From Pseudomonas sp. NC02 (GTDB lineage: Bacteria; Pseudomonadota; Gammaproteobacteria; Pseudomonadales; Pseudomonadaceae): 64,000 nucleotides of DNA. Each line of letters starts with the position of its first letter. Position 1 is the first letter of the stretch. Where the stretch lies: NCBI RefSeq assembly GCF_002874965.1, contig NZ_CP025624.1, positions 3,100,001 to 3,164,000 on the forward strand. Reading direction: 5' to 3'. Positions 9,753 through 18,965 of the stretch are shown piece after piece. Position numbers and translations under genes: made by a program. The notes below the pieces were generated by a model. That model was given only the letters and a program-made list of their open reading frames with translations, was not told the DNA's origin and did no database searches.

Positions 9753-12700
9753 TCAGGGTTTCACGTAGATGCGCAGGTCGCCTGGAATATCGTTGGGCTG
9801 TAATGGCCGGTTCGGGTCTGGCGCAGGGTTTTTTGCTTTAAGCCCGATGCTGCTCTGGGTCATGTTCCTGTTGTCAAAAACCCCGATGCCGATGCTTTCC
9901 GTCAGTTCCGCCAAGCCCGGAACACCTTCGGAGGTGTTCATGTGCGCGCTTCCCACTAACGCGACCCACTTTTCGGTGCCCGAGTTTGCCTGGATGGTTT
10001 CCGCAGCGTAGTAGTTGAACTCCTTGAGCCGCTTTTCAGAGTTGACGCCAGTGCGGGTGCGATCACGGGATTTGTCGTGTCTATGTCGCGTCAGGTAATA
10101 GTGATCGAGGGGTAAAAGCTCTATTCCATTGTCTTCAAATTTTTTCTTGAGTTGCTCCAGTGTTGGATTCGTGCGGCGAGTGTTGCTGTTTCCGAGCATT
10201 CCGATTCCATCATCAGCGGGGCCACCGATGTAGTCGATATACCCTTCGAAATAGACTTTTTTGACACCCTGGCTTTTTAGCGTATCGACGTTGTCGAACA
10301 GCATTTTAAAGCTGGCCATCTGCGAGTGAGACTCTCCAAACACCACGCCGTTTGATGCTTTCAATGCCTCCGTGATCAGATCGGCTGCGGGGATCGGTAC
10401 GGGGATATCGGGGATTGTAGGGCGCGGCGGAAGGCCTCCATCCTTGATCGCCTCATAATAGTCCTCCATTTCCACCCGAAACTTATCCAGCGTTGCCTGG
10501 CGGGTGTCGAGCTTGAAATGGTCGACTTCGAGCCTTCCTTTCAAACTTTCCACGTATTGGCCCTCGGGTAACGGCTTCCTGATTCGAGGTGGGCGGTTGA
10601 CGGTGTTTGTCGGGTTAAACCGGTGAGTGCTCTTGCTCGAAGCGGCATAGGCGTTGGGGGAGGGCTCCAGCGTATCAGCGCTACTGAACGCTTGCAGGGG
10701 GCTGCCGTACGGCTGGTGCTTTTGTGCGTCGAAAGCGTACCACTTGCCCTTGATCTGCACCGCGCTGCCCTCGACCGTCTGCTCGCCCATCTGGAATGAG
10801 CCGGTAGCGGCTGCGTCATATCGAGTGCCGGCGGCGGCAAGCTCGCTGTTGCTCGCTGTACCCTTGAGCGTTTTCAAGCCCTGGGTGGCTGCGTTTGCGC
10901 CGTCGATGGCGAGTTTTACCGCGCCGACTACCAGGTCGCCAAGTCCGCTCAGCGGATTGAGTTCCGAGAGTGCGGTAACCCCGAAAATCTTGCTCAGCTT
11001 GAGGGCTTTGCTGGCCGCGCTGCTGGCAGTGCTCAGGGTTTTTCCGACCTTCGCGGCGACGCCTGCACCTGCCGTGAGAAAGCCGAACGCATCAAATGCC
11101 AGGTCGGAGAACCCATCTTTATAGTTGCCATTACTGAAGTTGACGATGGCCGACCTGAGCGGAACAAGGTCGAGAAAAAAGTTGCCGATGGTGCTGGCGA
11201 CCGTCCTTCTATGCTCATCCGGCGTACTTCCGGCCGCTTGTTGCCTGACGGATTCCAGATCGAGCCCCTCGACGATTGAATCCGCAAGGTACTCCGCCCG
11301 GAAATTCCTGAACAGGTTGGGATTGGATCCCTCGAGCGGGTTCTCTTGCTTTATATAGTCGCGCTTGGCATCGAAGGTGGAGAACTCTTCTATTCGGGTT
11401 ACTTCGTTGGCGATCTTCTGGTCCTGGCGCGTGATAACTGCGTTGCTGACTTTCCTGATGCTGCCTTTTTCGGTATCGAACTCATAGGTGGACGGCTTGT
11501 TCTGGTGTTTTGTGGTGACCAGTATTTTTTTGCTTGTATGGAAGAGGGTTTCTCCCGCGAATGGTGTCCAGCTGACTCTGTAGGATTTTTCTTTGTAGAA
11601 GTTCAGCTTTCCTAACCGCAAGTTTTCTTTGTCCTCCGGTGGAAGGTTGGCGAGGGCATTCAAGATGGAATATTTCTTGACGGTTTTATAGTCGCTTATG
11701 GTCTGGCTAATGGCTTTGTCAAAGGTGTCGGGGACTTTAAAGCCGGGGCCATGGGTAAAGGCGGCGAAGGCATCAAGGTCGACGCCATGCGTTCCAGGTT
11801 TGAGCTCCCAGTCTGATGCCGTTATTTTCTCGCCTTGCATGGTCAGGTCCAGCATGGAATAAGGGCCGCGAGTGGGGATCGTCTTGTTGGCGGTTTTGTT
11901 GGGCTTGAGCAACACCTTCTCTTCAAAGGGGACGCCTTCGCCAAATTTTTCCTTGAGCAGGTCCAGCGCCATCTGCTTGCGGCTGGGCATCGGGGTGTCA
12001 AGCAAGCCGGAGGCGTGTTTCAGCTTGCCCAATTGATAGTTGAACGCGTCCATGGCGGTATCAATGTCTGGTTTTTCGTAAAGCGTGTCGTCTTTCGCCT
12101 CAAGCACCCCATTGACCACGGCCCAGTCCAACAATGCCGCAGTTTGGGCAGCTTCGGGCGCGGGCCCACTTGAGTCGGCGGCGATCATCACTTTGGCAAA
12201 ACTCATGTTCGCTACGCTGCCAGGGGACCTGGCTTCGATGGCGGCCGCCGCGATGCACAGGTTGGCCCAGGCCAGGCTGCCGTAGACCACGCTGTCGGGA
12301 ATATCCTTGATCAGCAACTGCGGCGCCGCCCGCATCAACAGCAGATGCGTACCCAGCGAGGCGTTGGCAGGTGAGGTTTTGCCGGTATCACTCAAGTGCT
12401 CGCGCAGGCCGGCGACGATCGCCGAGGTGGGTTTGCCCCAATAGTGTTTATGTGACAGGTCGAATCCGGCCACTTTGTTGCGATGCGGTTGGGTGATGGA
12501 TTCCTGATCCAGATCGAGGTTGATGGCCGCCAGTACGTGATCATTCACACTGCTATCAGTCGGAATGCTCTCCAGTTTGGTCTGCAAGGCCTCTCCCAGC
12601 GCCTGGCCTCGGGGGGAACGGATAAGGGCTTCCAGCGTTTTGGCCGGATCGCTCGAGGCGTCGCTGGAGAGCGGCAGGTTACCGTTCAGAAACTCCAGGA

Positions 12701-13280
12701 GCCCCCGCTGCTGGCTTGCTTGCTGAACATCCGGAGGGCCAGCGGCATGTTCTCTGGCGGCGGTGAGCAGTTCGTTCTGCTGAGGTGTGCTCAAGGGCAG
12801 GGGCCAGGACAAGGCGCCGCCCAGATTTCCCCATGGATGGGGGTGGGAACGTGTCAGCGATGTGCGCGCCAGGGTCAGCAGCTCATCATGGGTGGTTGGC
12901 TCGGGCAGGCCCATAGCCTTGAGAAAGTTTGCAAGACTCACGGCGTTAGCACTATTTGGGGGGTAAGAAGAGTTGGGCGCGAGGTCGATCAGCGTGCTTC
13001 CCAGCGCAGATCGCACCACCAGAAACGGCGCGTTCGGTCCTGCCAACGTGGCGACATGAGTGAGCTGCTGCGCCAGTGCCTGCCAGTTTTTTCGGTCAGC
13101 CAGCGCGGTCTCCAAGGCTTTCGGGCCATTGGGGGGCGGTGTGTCAGCCGCGGGGTCCGGAATGTCCGTTGCGCTTTGCAATATTTCATCGGGGTATGAC
13201 GGTATATCGGGGAGTGGTATCGGAGGAGGGGGCGGTGGTGGGTATGCAGTGGAGGAAGGAACCGAGTTGCTGACTATCAT
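9753..13280 (-). CDS. Large toxin-like protein with Tiki/RRSP-like C-terminal domain
   Basis: About 1175 residues. It starts with a proline-rich stretch (about 12-27), followed by a long region resembling DUF6543/dermonecrotic-toxin N-terminal regions, including a hydrophobic helical segment near 700-740 (FFLDLVPLRSAIVNFS...). The last 200 residues look like the 'membrane-targeted effector' class related to the PMT C2 domain and the MARTX Ras/Rap1 peptidase RRSP (Tiki superfamily): GESH at 982-985, a glutamate at 1012 (YFEG) and GSAH ending at H1113. There is no classical signal peptide, so delivery would need a specialised route. I prefer ATG 13280 over GTG 13289 because AAAGGTG lies 6 bp before it. 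No obvious immunity gene adjoins. Target unknown. Confidence 0.75.
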   Translation of the reverse strand: MIVSNSVPSSTAYPPPPPPPIPLPDIPSYPDEILQSATDIPDPAADTPPPNGPKALETALADRKNWQALAQQLTHVATLAGPNAPFLVVRSALGSTLIDLAPNSSYPPNSANAVSLANFLKAMGLPEPTTHDELLTLARTSLTRSHPHPWGNLGGALSWPLPLSTPQQNELLTAAREHAAGPPDVQQASQQRGLLEFLNGNLPLSSDASSDPAKTLEALIRSPRGQALGEALQTKLESIPTDSSVNDHVLAAINLDLDQESITQPHRNKVAGFDLSHKHYWGKPTSAIVAGLREHLSDTGKTSPANASLGTHLLLMRAAPQLLIKDIPDSVVYGSLAWANLCIAAAAIEARSPGSVANMSFAKVMIAADSSGPAPEAAQTAALLDWAVVNGVLEAKDDTLYEKPDIDTAMDAFNYQLGKLKHASGLLDTPMPSRKQMALDLLKEKFGEGVPFEEKVLLKPNKTANKTIPTRGPYSMLDLTMQGEKITASDWELKPGTHGVDLDAFAAFTHGPGFKVPDTFDKAISQTISDYKTVKKYSILNALANLPPEDKENLRLGKLNFYKEKSYRVSWTPFAGETLFHTSKKILVTTKHQNKPSTYEFDTEKGSIRKVSNAVITRQDQKIANEVTRIEEFSTFDAKRDYIKQENPLEGSNPNLFRNFRAEYLADSIVEGLDLESVRQQAAGSTPDEHRRTVASTIGNFFLDLVPLRSAIVNFSNGNYKDGFSDLAFDAFGFLTAGAGVAAKVGKTLSTASSAASKALKLSKIFGVTALSELNPLSGLGDLVVGAVKLAIDGANAATQGLKTLKGTASNSELAAAGTRYDAAATGSFQMGEQTVEGSAVQIKGKWYAFDAQKHQPYGSPLQAFSSADTLEPSPNAYAASSKSTHRFNPTNTVNRPPRIRKPLPEGQYVESLKGRLEVDHFKLDTRQATLDKFRVEMEDYYEAIKDGGLPPRPTIPDIPVPIPAADLITEALKASNGVVFGESHSQMASFKMLFDNVDTLKSQGVKKVYFEGYIDYIGGPADDGIGMLGNSNTRRTNPTLEQLKKKFEDNGIELLPLDHYYLTRHRHDKSRDRTRTGVNSEKRLKEFNYYAAETIQANSGTEKWVALVGSAHMNTSEGVPGLAELTESIGIGVFDNRNMTQSSIGLKAKNPAPDPNRPLQPNDIPGDLRIYVKP

Positions 13281-13428
13281 CGTGAACACCTTTAGGCACG
13301 CTCATTCAGGAATGCGCCTTTCAGGAAAACCTCCCTGCTTCCTGGACGCTCTTGCTGAGTGTCGGAAGCAGGGGCAATGGCTCCGCCTGTAAAGTGTTCA
13401 AGATGTCAGAAAATGTACGGATGACCGA

Positions 13429-13566
13429 TCAGCGATGGTAATACCCCGGTCCGCCTTCGCTGTAGCGATGGTCATGCCAACCGCCGCCGCCGTGGGGGAA
13501 AATAATGCAGCCGCTCATGCTCAACATGATCAGCAAGGGAATCAGCAGTGTGATTCGACGAAGCAT
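13429..13566 (-). CDS. Small lipoprotein
   Basis: 45 residues: a positively charged start (MLRRI), a hydrophobic core and a lipobox LSMSGC, then a short Gly/His/Tyr-rich tail. It should be lipidated at the cysteine and tethered to a membrane. AGGA is 7 bp before ATG 13566; a longer in-frame extension upstream lacks a ribosome site. Small Gly/His-rich lipoproteins of this kind are common and uncharacterised in pseudomonads. Confidence 0.7.
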   Translation of the reverse strand: MLRRITLLIPLLIMLSMSGCIIFPHGGGGWHDHRYSEGGPGYYHR

Positions 13567-13739
13567 TTCAAAATCCTCTAGGGTGCTCTCAGGTTCAATC
13601 AGGCGTTGGGCAAGCCAAAGTTTTTCATCGCCTGTAACATGAGACCCCGCCGACCCCAATCCATCCCCGCTAACAGGTATGTGCTTGGTGTGGTAGTCGA
13701 TACAAAGTGGACACAATTTTTCAGCTTCAGGAACCCGTC

Positions 13740-13934
13740 ATGACCCAAAAGCAACGTTTGAAATACTCGATTCTGATCTCCCTGCTGGTGCTGGGGACGA
13801 TGTTTGGCCTGTCCTACTTGCAGAACAACGGGGTCATCAGCGAAAAGACGTTCCAGTACATCGCGATTGCGGTAGCGGTAACCGTGGTGGTGATCAACGG
13901 TGTGATGCGTCGCAAGGTCAAGCCTAACCTTTGA
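13740..13934 (+). CDS. Small two-helix membrane protein
   Basis: 64 residues, MTQKQRLKYS then a transmembrane helix (about 9-25), a short polar loop and a second helix (about 37-56), ending in a basic tail. AGGAACCC lies before ATG 13740; an upstream in-frame ATG at 13707 lacks such a site. No function can be assigned. It is convergent with, and 1 bp from, the Fur-fold regulator. Confidence 0.65.
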   Translation: MTQKQRLKYSILISLLVLGTMFGLSYLQNNGVISEKTFQYIAIAVAVTVVVINGVMRRKVKPNL

Positions 13935-13935
13935 G

Positions 13936-14313
13936 TCAGGCCCGGCCTTCCAGGACTTTGGCAGCCTGCTCGTGCAGGCTGTAGCTCTTGTCGGCGTTCA
14001 GGGTGATCACGCCTTCGGTGCACAGGCGCTTGAGCACCTCGCGCACGCTGAGAAACGACAACGGGATGCCCAGCTCCAGCAAATGGCTGTGCACGCCGCG
14101 CACGCCGAGTGTGCGCTGGTTGTCGGCGGCGGTCAGCAGGGCGTCGATGACCTTCAGCCGGATCAGGCTGGTGCGCAGGCCAAAGCATTTGAGCAAATGA
14201 CGAATACGCTGGTTGCCATGTTCCGGCGCCTTGCCGAACGCCTGGTTGCCGGTGGCAAAACCTCCGTCATGCATGGGTGAGTGTCCTTCCGTGGGCAGTT
14301 GCGAGTTGTACAT
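13936..14313 (-). CDS. Fur-fold regulator, 'Fe2+/Zn2+ uptake regulation' type
   Basis: 125 residues. After a loose N-terminal 35 residues it has a Fur-like winged helix (RIRHLLKCFGLRTSLIRLKV ... SFLSVREVLKRLCTEGVI). The C-terminal dimerisation/metal-binding domain with its His/Cys clusters is absent, so it is about 20-30 residues shorter than Fur or Zur and probably does not sense metal in the classical way. Pseudomonads carry a conserved family of this form. AAGGAG lies 7 bp before the ATG. It is divergent from pvdQ, with the candidate PvdS box between them. Confidence 0.75.
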   Translation of the reverse strand: MYNSQLPTEGHSPMHDGGFATGNQAFGKAPEHGNQRIRHLLKCFGLRTSLIRLKVIDALLTAADNQRTLGVRGVHSHLLELGIPLSFLSVREVLKRLCTEGVITLNADKSYSLHEQAAKVLEGRA

Positions 14314-14467
14314 GCAGAAACTCCTTATCAGAGCCTGATCAGGAAAATGATGGCGCTCTTAGTTAATAAGACGTACGAGCTGCACAAATCATGAAGCGGG
14401 GGATGTAGAAATTTTGTCGGTAACATCCTGGAGACATACCGACCTGTCCGAATAAACGCCTGCGGCT

Positions 14468-14493
14468 GCTAAAATTATTCCCGGTATTTACGT
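14468..14493 (+). promoter_or_regulatory. Candidate PvdS (iron-starvation) box for pvdQ
   Basis: GCTAAAA (14468-14474) is followed by exactly 16 bases and CGT (14491-14493), matching the known pattern TAAAT-N16/17-CGT recognised by the iron-starvation sigma factor PvdS in fluorescent pseudomonads. It lies 63 bp before the pvdQ start in the right orientation. One base differs from the consensus (TAAAA for TAAAT). Confidence 0.65.
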
Positions 14494-14556
14494 CTTAACT
14501 GAGGTGTTGGCGAAGCTGTCCCTCGTCGCGGTGTTTAATTTGGCTGTGGAGTCTGC

Positions 14557-16854
14557 GTGATTATTTCCAACGGGTTGTTCAGGGTGTGTGTGGCAGGGGC
14601 GTTGCTGGGGCTGAGTCTTTCGGCCACGGCGCGGGTGCAGGAGCAACAGGCCACCGCCGAGATCCGTCGCACCAGCTTTGGTGTCCCGCATATCCGGGCC
14701 AACGATGAGCGTGGGCTGGGGTTCGGCATCGGTTATGCCTATGCCCAGGACAACCTGTGCCTGCTGGCCAATGAGGTGGTAACGGTCAATGGCGAGCGTG
14801 CCAGGTACTTTGGTCCCGAGCAGGCGACCCTGGAAGGGCGTAACAACCTTGCCAACGACGTGTTCTTCACCTGGCTGAACACCCCCCAGGCCGTTGCGGC
14901 ATTCTGGAAGGCCCAGCCCCCGGCGATGCAGCAGCGCATTGAAGGGTATGTTGCCGGTTACAACCACTACTTCAAGGAGCGCACTGCCCAGGGTTTGCCG
15001 GCGCAGTGCCAGGCGGCCTGGGTACGGCCGATCACGGCCGAAGACCTGGTCAAGCTGACCCGCCGGCTGCTGGTGGAAGGTGGCGTCGGACAATTTGCCG
15101 AGGCCCTGGTGGGGGCCACGCCGCCCAACACCGTCGCCCAGGTGGACAGCAAGGCGTTTGAGTTCGCGGCGGCCAACCAGCAACGTTTCGCCCTGGACCG
15201 TGGCAGCAACGCGGTGGCGGTGGGGCGTGACCGTTCGTTCAACGGCCGCGGCATGCTGCTGGCCAACCCGCATTTTCCGTGGGTGGGCGGCATGCGTTTC
15301 TACGAGATGCACCTGACCATCCCCGGCCAGCTGGATGTGATGGGCGCTGCGTTGCCGGGCCTGCCGGTGATCAATATCGGCTTCAACCAGCACGTTGCGT
15401 GGACGCACACCGTTGATACGTCCAAGCACTTCACCCTGTATCGCCTGACTCTGGACCCCAAGGACCCGACTCGCTATTTGCTGGACGGCAAGTCCGTGCC
15501 CATGGATAAAACCACGATCAAGGTAGCGGTAAAAACTGCCGACGGCGGTACCCGGGAGCAGTCCCGCACGGTCTACAGCTCGCAGTTCGGCCCCATCGTG
15601 CAATGGCCGGGCAAACTCGACTGGGACGCCAAATATGCCTTCAGCCTGCGGGATGCCAACCTGGGCAACGACCGTGTGCTGCAACAGTGGTACGCGATGA
15701 ACCGCGCGGCGAACCTCAAGGAACTGCAAACCTCGGTACACACCCTGCAAGGTATCCCGTGGGTCAACACGGTGGCAGCGGATGACCAGGGTCAAAGCCT
15801 GTACATGAACCTGTCGGTGGTGCCGAACGTCAGCGCGAAAAAGCTCGCACAGTGCAGTGACCCACGGGTCGGGCTGCAATTCATCATGCTCGACGGCTCT
15901 CGCAGCGCCTGCGCCTGGGACGTGGACCCGCGTGCCGCCCAGGCCGGGATCTTCCCCGCCGAGCAACTGCCGCAACTGGAGCGCACCGACTACGTGCAGC
16001 ACTCCAATGACTCGGCCTGGCTGGTCAACCCCAAGGCACCCTTGACCGGGTTCTCGCCCGTTATCAGCCAGGACAAGATCGGCTTGGGCCCGCGTGCGCG
16101 CTTTGCCTTGCAACGCTTGCAGGAGCTCGACAAGCAACCGATCAAGGTCGCCGACCTGCAGAATATGGTCATGGACAACCAGGTGTATCTTGCCAGCCAG
16201 GTGATGCCGGACTTGCTGAAGTTCTGCGCGGGTGCCGATGCCAGCGTGAAATCGGTGTGCGACAGCCTGAAAAACTGGGACCAGCGCGCCAACCTCGACA
16301 GCGGCCTGGGCCTGGTGCACTTCATCAACCTGGCGGAGCAACTGGCGCAAGCGCCGGACGCGTGGAAGGTGGGTTTCGATCCGGCACAACCCCTGACCAC
16401 ACCACGTGGGCTGGCGGTCGATCGGGCAAACGTGGCCAAGGCACTGCATGAAGCGATGCTCGCGTCAGCCGCCGACGTGGCCAAGCGCGGGCTGACGGCG
16501 GACAGCCGCTGGGGTGATATTCAGGTCTCGGGCCAGACACCGATCCACGGCGGCCCGCAAGAGCTGGGCGTTTATAACGCCATGCAAAGCGTGCCTCGGG
16601 CCGATGGCAAGCGCGAGGTAGTCAGCGGCAGCAGTTACCTGCAGATCGTGACGTTCGACGAGAAGGGGCCCAATGCCGAAGGTGTGCTGGCATTCTCCTT
16701 GTCCAGCGACCCCGCGTCGAAATACTTCAAGGACCAGACCCAGGCGTTTTCCGAGAAAAAACTCAGCCCGCTGCCGTTTACCGAACAGCAGATCAAGGCG
16801 GACCCGCAGTATCAATTGCAGGTTATCCGTGACAAGGAAGAAGCCGGGCGGTAG
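14557..16854 (+). CDS. pvdQ: PvdQ acyl-homoserine lactone/pyoverdine precursor acylase
   Basis: Periplasmic Ntn-hydrolase of the penicillin acylase family, 765 residues. It matches P. aeruginosa PvdQ along its whole length from memory: FGVPHIRANDERGLGFGIGY near the N-terminus, MLLANPHFPWVGGMRFYEMH, GLPVINIGFNQHVAWTHTVD. The autocatalytic G216-S217 junction lies in LDRGSNAVAVG and S217 would be the N-terminal nucleophile of the beta chain. A signal peptide covers about 1-26. Known roles are removal of the fatty acid from acylated pyoverdine precursor and hydrolysis of long-chain acyl-homoserine lactones. GTG 14557 has GGAG 5 bp upstream. A PvdS-like box precedes it, tying expression to iron starvation. 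Confidence 0.96.
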   Translation: MIISNGLFRVCVAGALLGLSLSATARVQEQQATAEIRRTSFGVPHIRANDERGLGFGIGYAYAQDNLCLLANEVVTVNGERARYFGPEQATLEGRNNLANDVFFTWLNTPQAVAAFWKAQPPAMQQRIEGYVAGYNHYFKERTAQGLPAQCQAAWVRPITAEDLVKLTRRLLVEGGVGQFAEALVGATPPNTVAQVDSKAFEFAAANQQRFALDRGSNAVAVGRDRSFNGRGMLLANPHFPWVGGMRFYEMHLTIPGQLDVMGAALPGLPVINIGFNQHVAWTHTVDTSKHFTLYRLTLDPKDPTRYLLDGKSVPMDKTTIKVAVKTADGGTREQSRTVYSSQFGPIVQWPGKLDWDAKYAFSLRDANLGNDRVLQQWYAMNRAANLKELQTSVHTLQGIPWVNTVAADDQGQSLYMNLSVVPNVSAKKLAQCSDPRVGLQFIMLDGSRSACAWDVDPRAAQAGIFPAEQLPQLERTDYVQHSNDSAWLVNPKAPLTGFSPVISQDKIGLGPRARFALQRLQELDKQPIKVADLQNMVMDNQVYLASQVMPDLLKFCAGADASVKSVCDSLKNWDQRANLDSGLGLVHFINLAEQLAQAPDAWKVGFDPAQPLTTPRGLAVDRANVAKALHEAMLASAADVAKRGLTADSRWGDIQVSGQTPIHGGPQELGVYNAMQSVPRADGKREVVSGSSYLQIVTFDEKGPNAEGVLAFSLSSDPASKYFKDQTQAFSEKKLSPLPFTEQQIKADPQYQLQVIRDKEEAGR

Positions 16855-16909
16855 GGTAGCCCACCAGGAATGCCTGCCCCTTGAGAGAATATTTTTTGAA
16901 ATCAAGGGG

Positions 16910-16938
16910 TTGCAAGCCCTGGCAAATGAGTACATAAT
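16910..16938 (+). promoter_or_regulatory. Candidate promoter for tRNA-Cys
   Basis: TTGCAA (16910-16915), a 17-bp spacer and CATAAT (16933-16938) form a good sigma70 promoter about 130 bp before the tRNA. The long leader would be removed by tRNA processing. Confidence 0.5.
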
Positions 16939-17068
16939 TGCGCCCATCGAACGCACTGAAGCATTAAAAACTTCAATGTTTTCAATGAGATAGAGTAGAG
17001 GCAAGCTTCACATAGCCCACTCAAGTTTGTATGCGGTGAATGTCGGTTGTAGGGCATTGATCGTTTGA

Positions 17069-17142
17069 GGCCGAGTAGCAAAATGGTTATGCAGCGGATT
17101 GCAAATCCGCCTACGCCGGTTCGATTCCGACCTCGGCCTCCA
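17069..17142 (+). tRNA. tRNA-Cys(GCA)
   Basis: Complete cloverleaf: 7-bp acceptor stem GGCCGAG/CTCGGCC, anticodon loop TTGCAAA with anticodon GCA, T-loop GGTTCGATTCC, encoded CCA at the end. A strong terminator follows. The adjacent integrase remnant suggests that its 3' end was an integration target. Confidence 0.97.
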
Positions 17143-17151
17143 CTCTTAAAG

Positions 17152-17182
17152 CCCCGTAGATCAATGATCTACGGGGTTTTTT
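17152..17182 (+). terminator. Rho-independent terminator after tRNA-Cys
   Basis: Perfect 11-bp stem CCCCGTAGATC/GATCTACGGGG with an AAT loop and six T residues. A near copy occurs at 28376-28406. Confidence 0.9.
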
Positions 17183-17295
17183 ATTGCCTGCGATTTGAGA
17201 ACGTTTCCGCAACTTTTACAATCGTTTTCGCAACCCCCTGCACTTTGGGAGGCGTTGAGGGGGAGTCGCAACTGGTGGGGAGAGTTTGTGACGCG

Positions 17296-17817
17296 TTATT
17301 TCGTGGGCTTTACGATCTCACCCACGCGCTGACAGACCCGCTTGGTCATCTCTTCGGTGCTGTGGCCGAGCAGGCGGCTGGCATGTGTAAGCTCGATCTC
17401 GCTAGCGGCCTTTGGGCGGATGTCCTTGAACTGGAACTGGCGGATCAGCACGGCCAATGCAGGGTCACCGTCGGCGCCGGCTTTGACGGCTGCTTTTTCG
17501 CGGGCTTCATCCCAGCGGTTGCGCAGCATCTGCTGGCTCATTCGCAGGCCGGATGCGTTGGTGATCAACGTCGATGTTTTAATACCGTTCAGGGCCCTGC
17601 GTTCTAGGAGGTCGCTGATAAAAGCGCTCAGCCCAGATTGCACTCCGTCGTCTTCCAATCGCAGTCGAAGCTTCTTATCGGTTTTGCCTTGTGTCACCCC
17701 TAGGAATCCGCTGTTCAAATCTGTGGTGGCCACCTTGAGCACGTCGGCGGGGCGTTGGCCACTCAGGTAGGCCAGGTCCATGGCGTCCTTTAGTTCTTGG
17801 GCTGCCTCGGTATACAC
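17296..17817 (-). pseudogene. Truncated, inactivated phage tyrosine integrase
   Basis: The 173 residues correspond to the C-terminal catalytic half of a phage integrase, homologous to the intact one at 36993 (compare YLSGQRPADVLK, IRPKAASEI, RLLGHSTEEMT and the end KPTK). The N-terminal DNA-binding domains are missing. Where the tyrosine nucleophile is expected (RVYQRVGE-like context) the residue is cysteine, codon TGT against TAT, a single transition. Both defects should abolish recombination. It points toward tRNA-Cys like a phage attachment-site integrase and marks the left end of a decayed prophage. Confidence 0.85.
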
Positions 17818-17933
17818 GGCGTTTCACACGGTATCGCCGGCATAACACTCGGCCCACGATCGGGCGCCGGGCGCCGGTCAGAACAACCACGGCTGTCGCT
17901 GGATTCATCAGAATATCGACGGGCGCGGAGGTC

Positions 17934-18515
17934 ATGGGTGGTCTTGACAATAACTCTGCTGTGACCCCTCTGACGCTCAAGAATAGACTAGATGCCCTTT
18001 GGGTTTCGGCAACGACTGCTGTGGCTGGGGTACTGAAACTGTCTACGCAGGCTCAAGTGAACGCGGGCATCGACAACTCTACAGCCGTTACGCCGCAAAC
18101 TCTGGGTGTTCGGTTGGCAGCACTGATTGTAGGCGCAACAGAGGGGGTCGCAGGTATTATTAAAGTTGCGACCAATGATGTGATGGTTGGGTTAACTAAC
18201 AATTCAGACGCAGTTACCGTGGCGAAGTTAAGGCTAGGGTTCTCTTTGTTGGGAGCGGCCAATGGTTATATCGTACTCCCGGTTTGGATGGGAGGGCTCA
18301 TTTTTCAATGGGGTGAGACTGCTCACACTGGCTCTGACACCAAAATTACGAGTCTACCTATGGCCTTCCCTAATGGTGTAATGAAAGCTATAGGGGGGAC
18401 CTTTGCTAATGCGTCTGTCGGACCGCAAGGCATTATCAAAACTGTAAGTTTGAATCAGATTACAACGTATTCGTCGGGCGGGTATAACGTGTCTTGGTTT
18501 GTAGTTGGCTGGTAA
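17934..18515 (+). pseudogene. Tail-fibre C-terminal fragment (gp53-like)
   Basis: 193 residues beginning abruptly in a tail-fibre repeat (NNSAVTPLTLKNRLDALW and again STAVTPQTLGVRLAAL, NNSDAVTVAKLRLG) and ending in a gp53-like fibre tip (GYIVLPVWMGGLIFQWG ... YNVSWFVVGW). Such tips bind the host surface. The ATG at 17934 has an SD-like GGAGG only 2 bp before it and the repeat register starts mid-gene, so I read this as the surviving 3' part of a longer fibre gene joined to the integrase remnant by a deletion of most of the prophage. Confidence 0.75.
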
Positions 18516-18529
18516 TTTAGGAGGGGTGC

Positions 18530-18952
18530 ATGTCAAGACTATATAGCAAGTCCACCGGGAATCTTTATCTAGCGGGTGTGAATAAAGATATTCCCAATGA
18601 TGCAATAGAAATATCCGATGAGTTGGTTTTGTCAGTAATTGGGAATCCCGCACCAGGGGAAGTTCGTGCTCATGATGAAAATGGACTTCCTTTTCTCGTG
18701 GACGCTCCGCCGCCTACGGTAGAGCACCTCGCGTCTATCGAGCGTGCTTGGCGACTGGTTACTGACGGAATTATCAATCGGCACCGGGATGAGGTGGAGA
18801 GCGGCGAAGAAACCACGTTAACGATGGAGCAATACAGGGCGCTCCAGGGTTGCCGGCAGGGGTTGCGCAGTTGGCCAGAGACGCCAATTTTTCCTGACAG
18901 TACCGGTCGCCCCGTCGCGCCCACCTGGTTGATTGAGCAACTCAGCGAGTAA
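18530..18952 (+). CDS. Phage tail-fibre assembly chaperone
   Basis: 140 residues with the typical ending of tail-fibre assembly proteins: a helical segment (RAWRLVTDGIINRHRDEVE), then LRSWPETPIFPDSTGRPVAP. It helps fold and trimerise the fibre encoded just upstream. AGGAGGGG precedes ATG 18530. The frame is open, but with its fibre gene truncated it may no longer matter. Confidence 0.8.
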   Translation: MSRLYSKSTGNLYLAGVNKDIPNDAIEISDELVLSVIGNPAPGEVRAHDENGLPFLVDAPPPTVEHLASIERAWRLVTDGIINRHRDEVESGEETTLTMEQYRALQGCRQGLRSWPETPIFPDSTGRPVAPTWLIEQLSE

Positions 18953-18965
18953 GAGGCTTTTCGTT

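Noticed and set aside
14488..16449. 653-codon open frame antisense to pvdQ
   Set aside because: Low-complexity shadow frame; pvdQ matches its family along the whole length.
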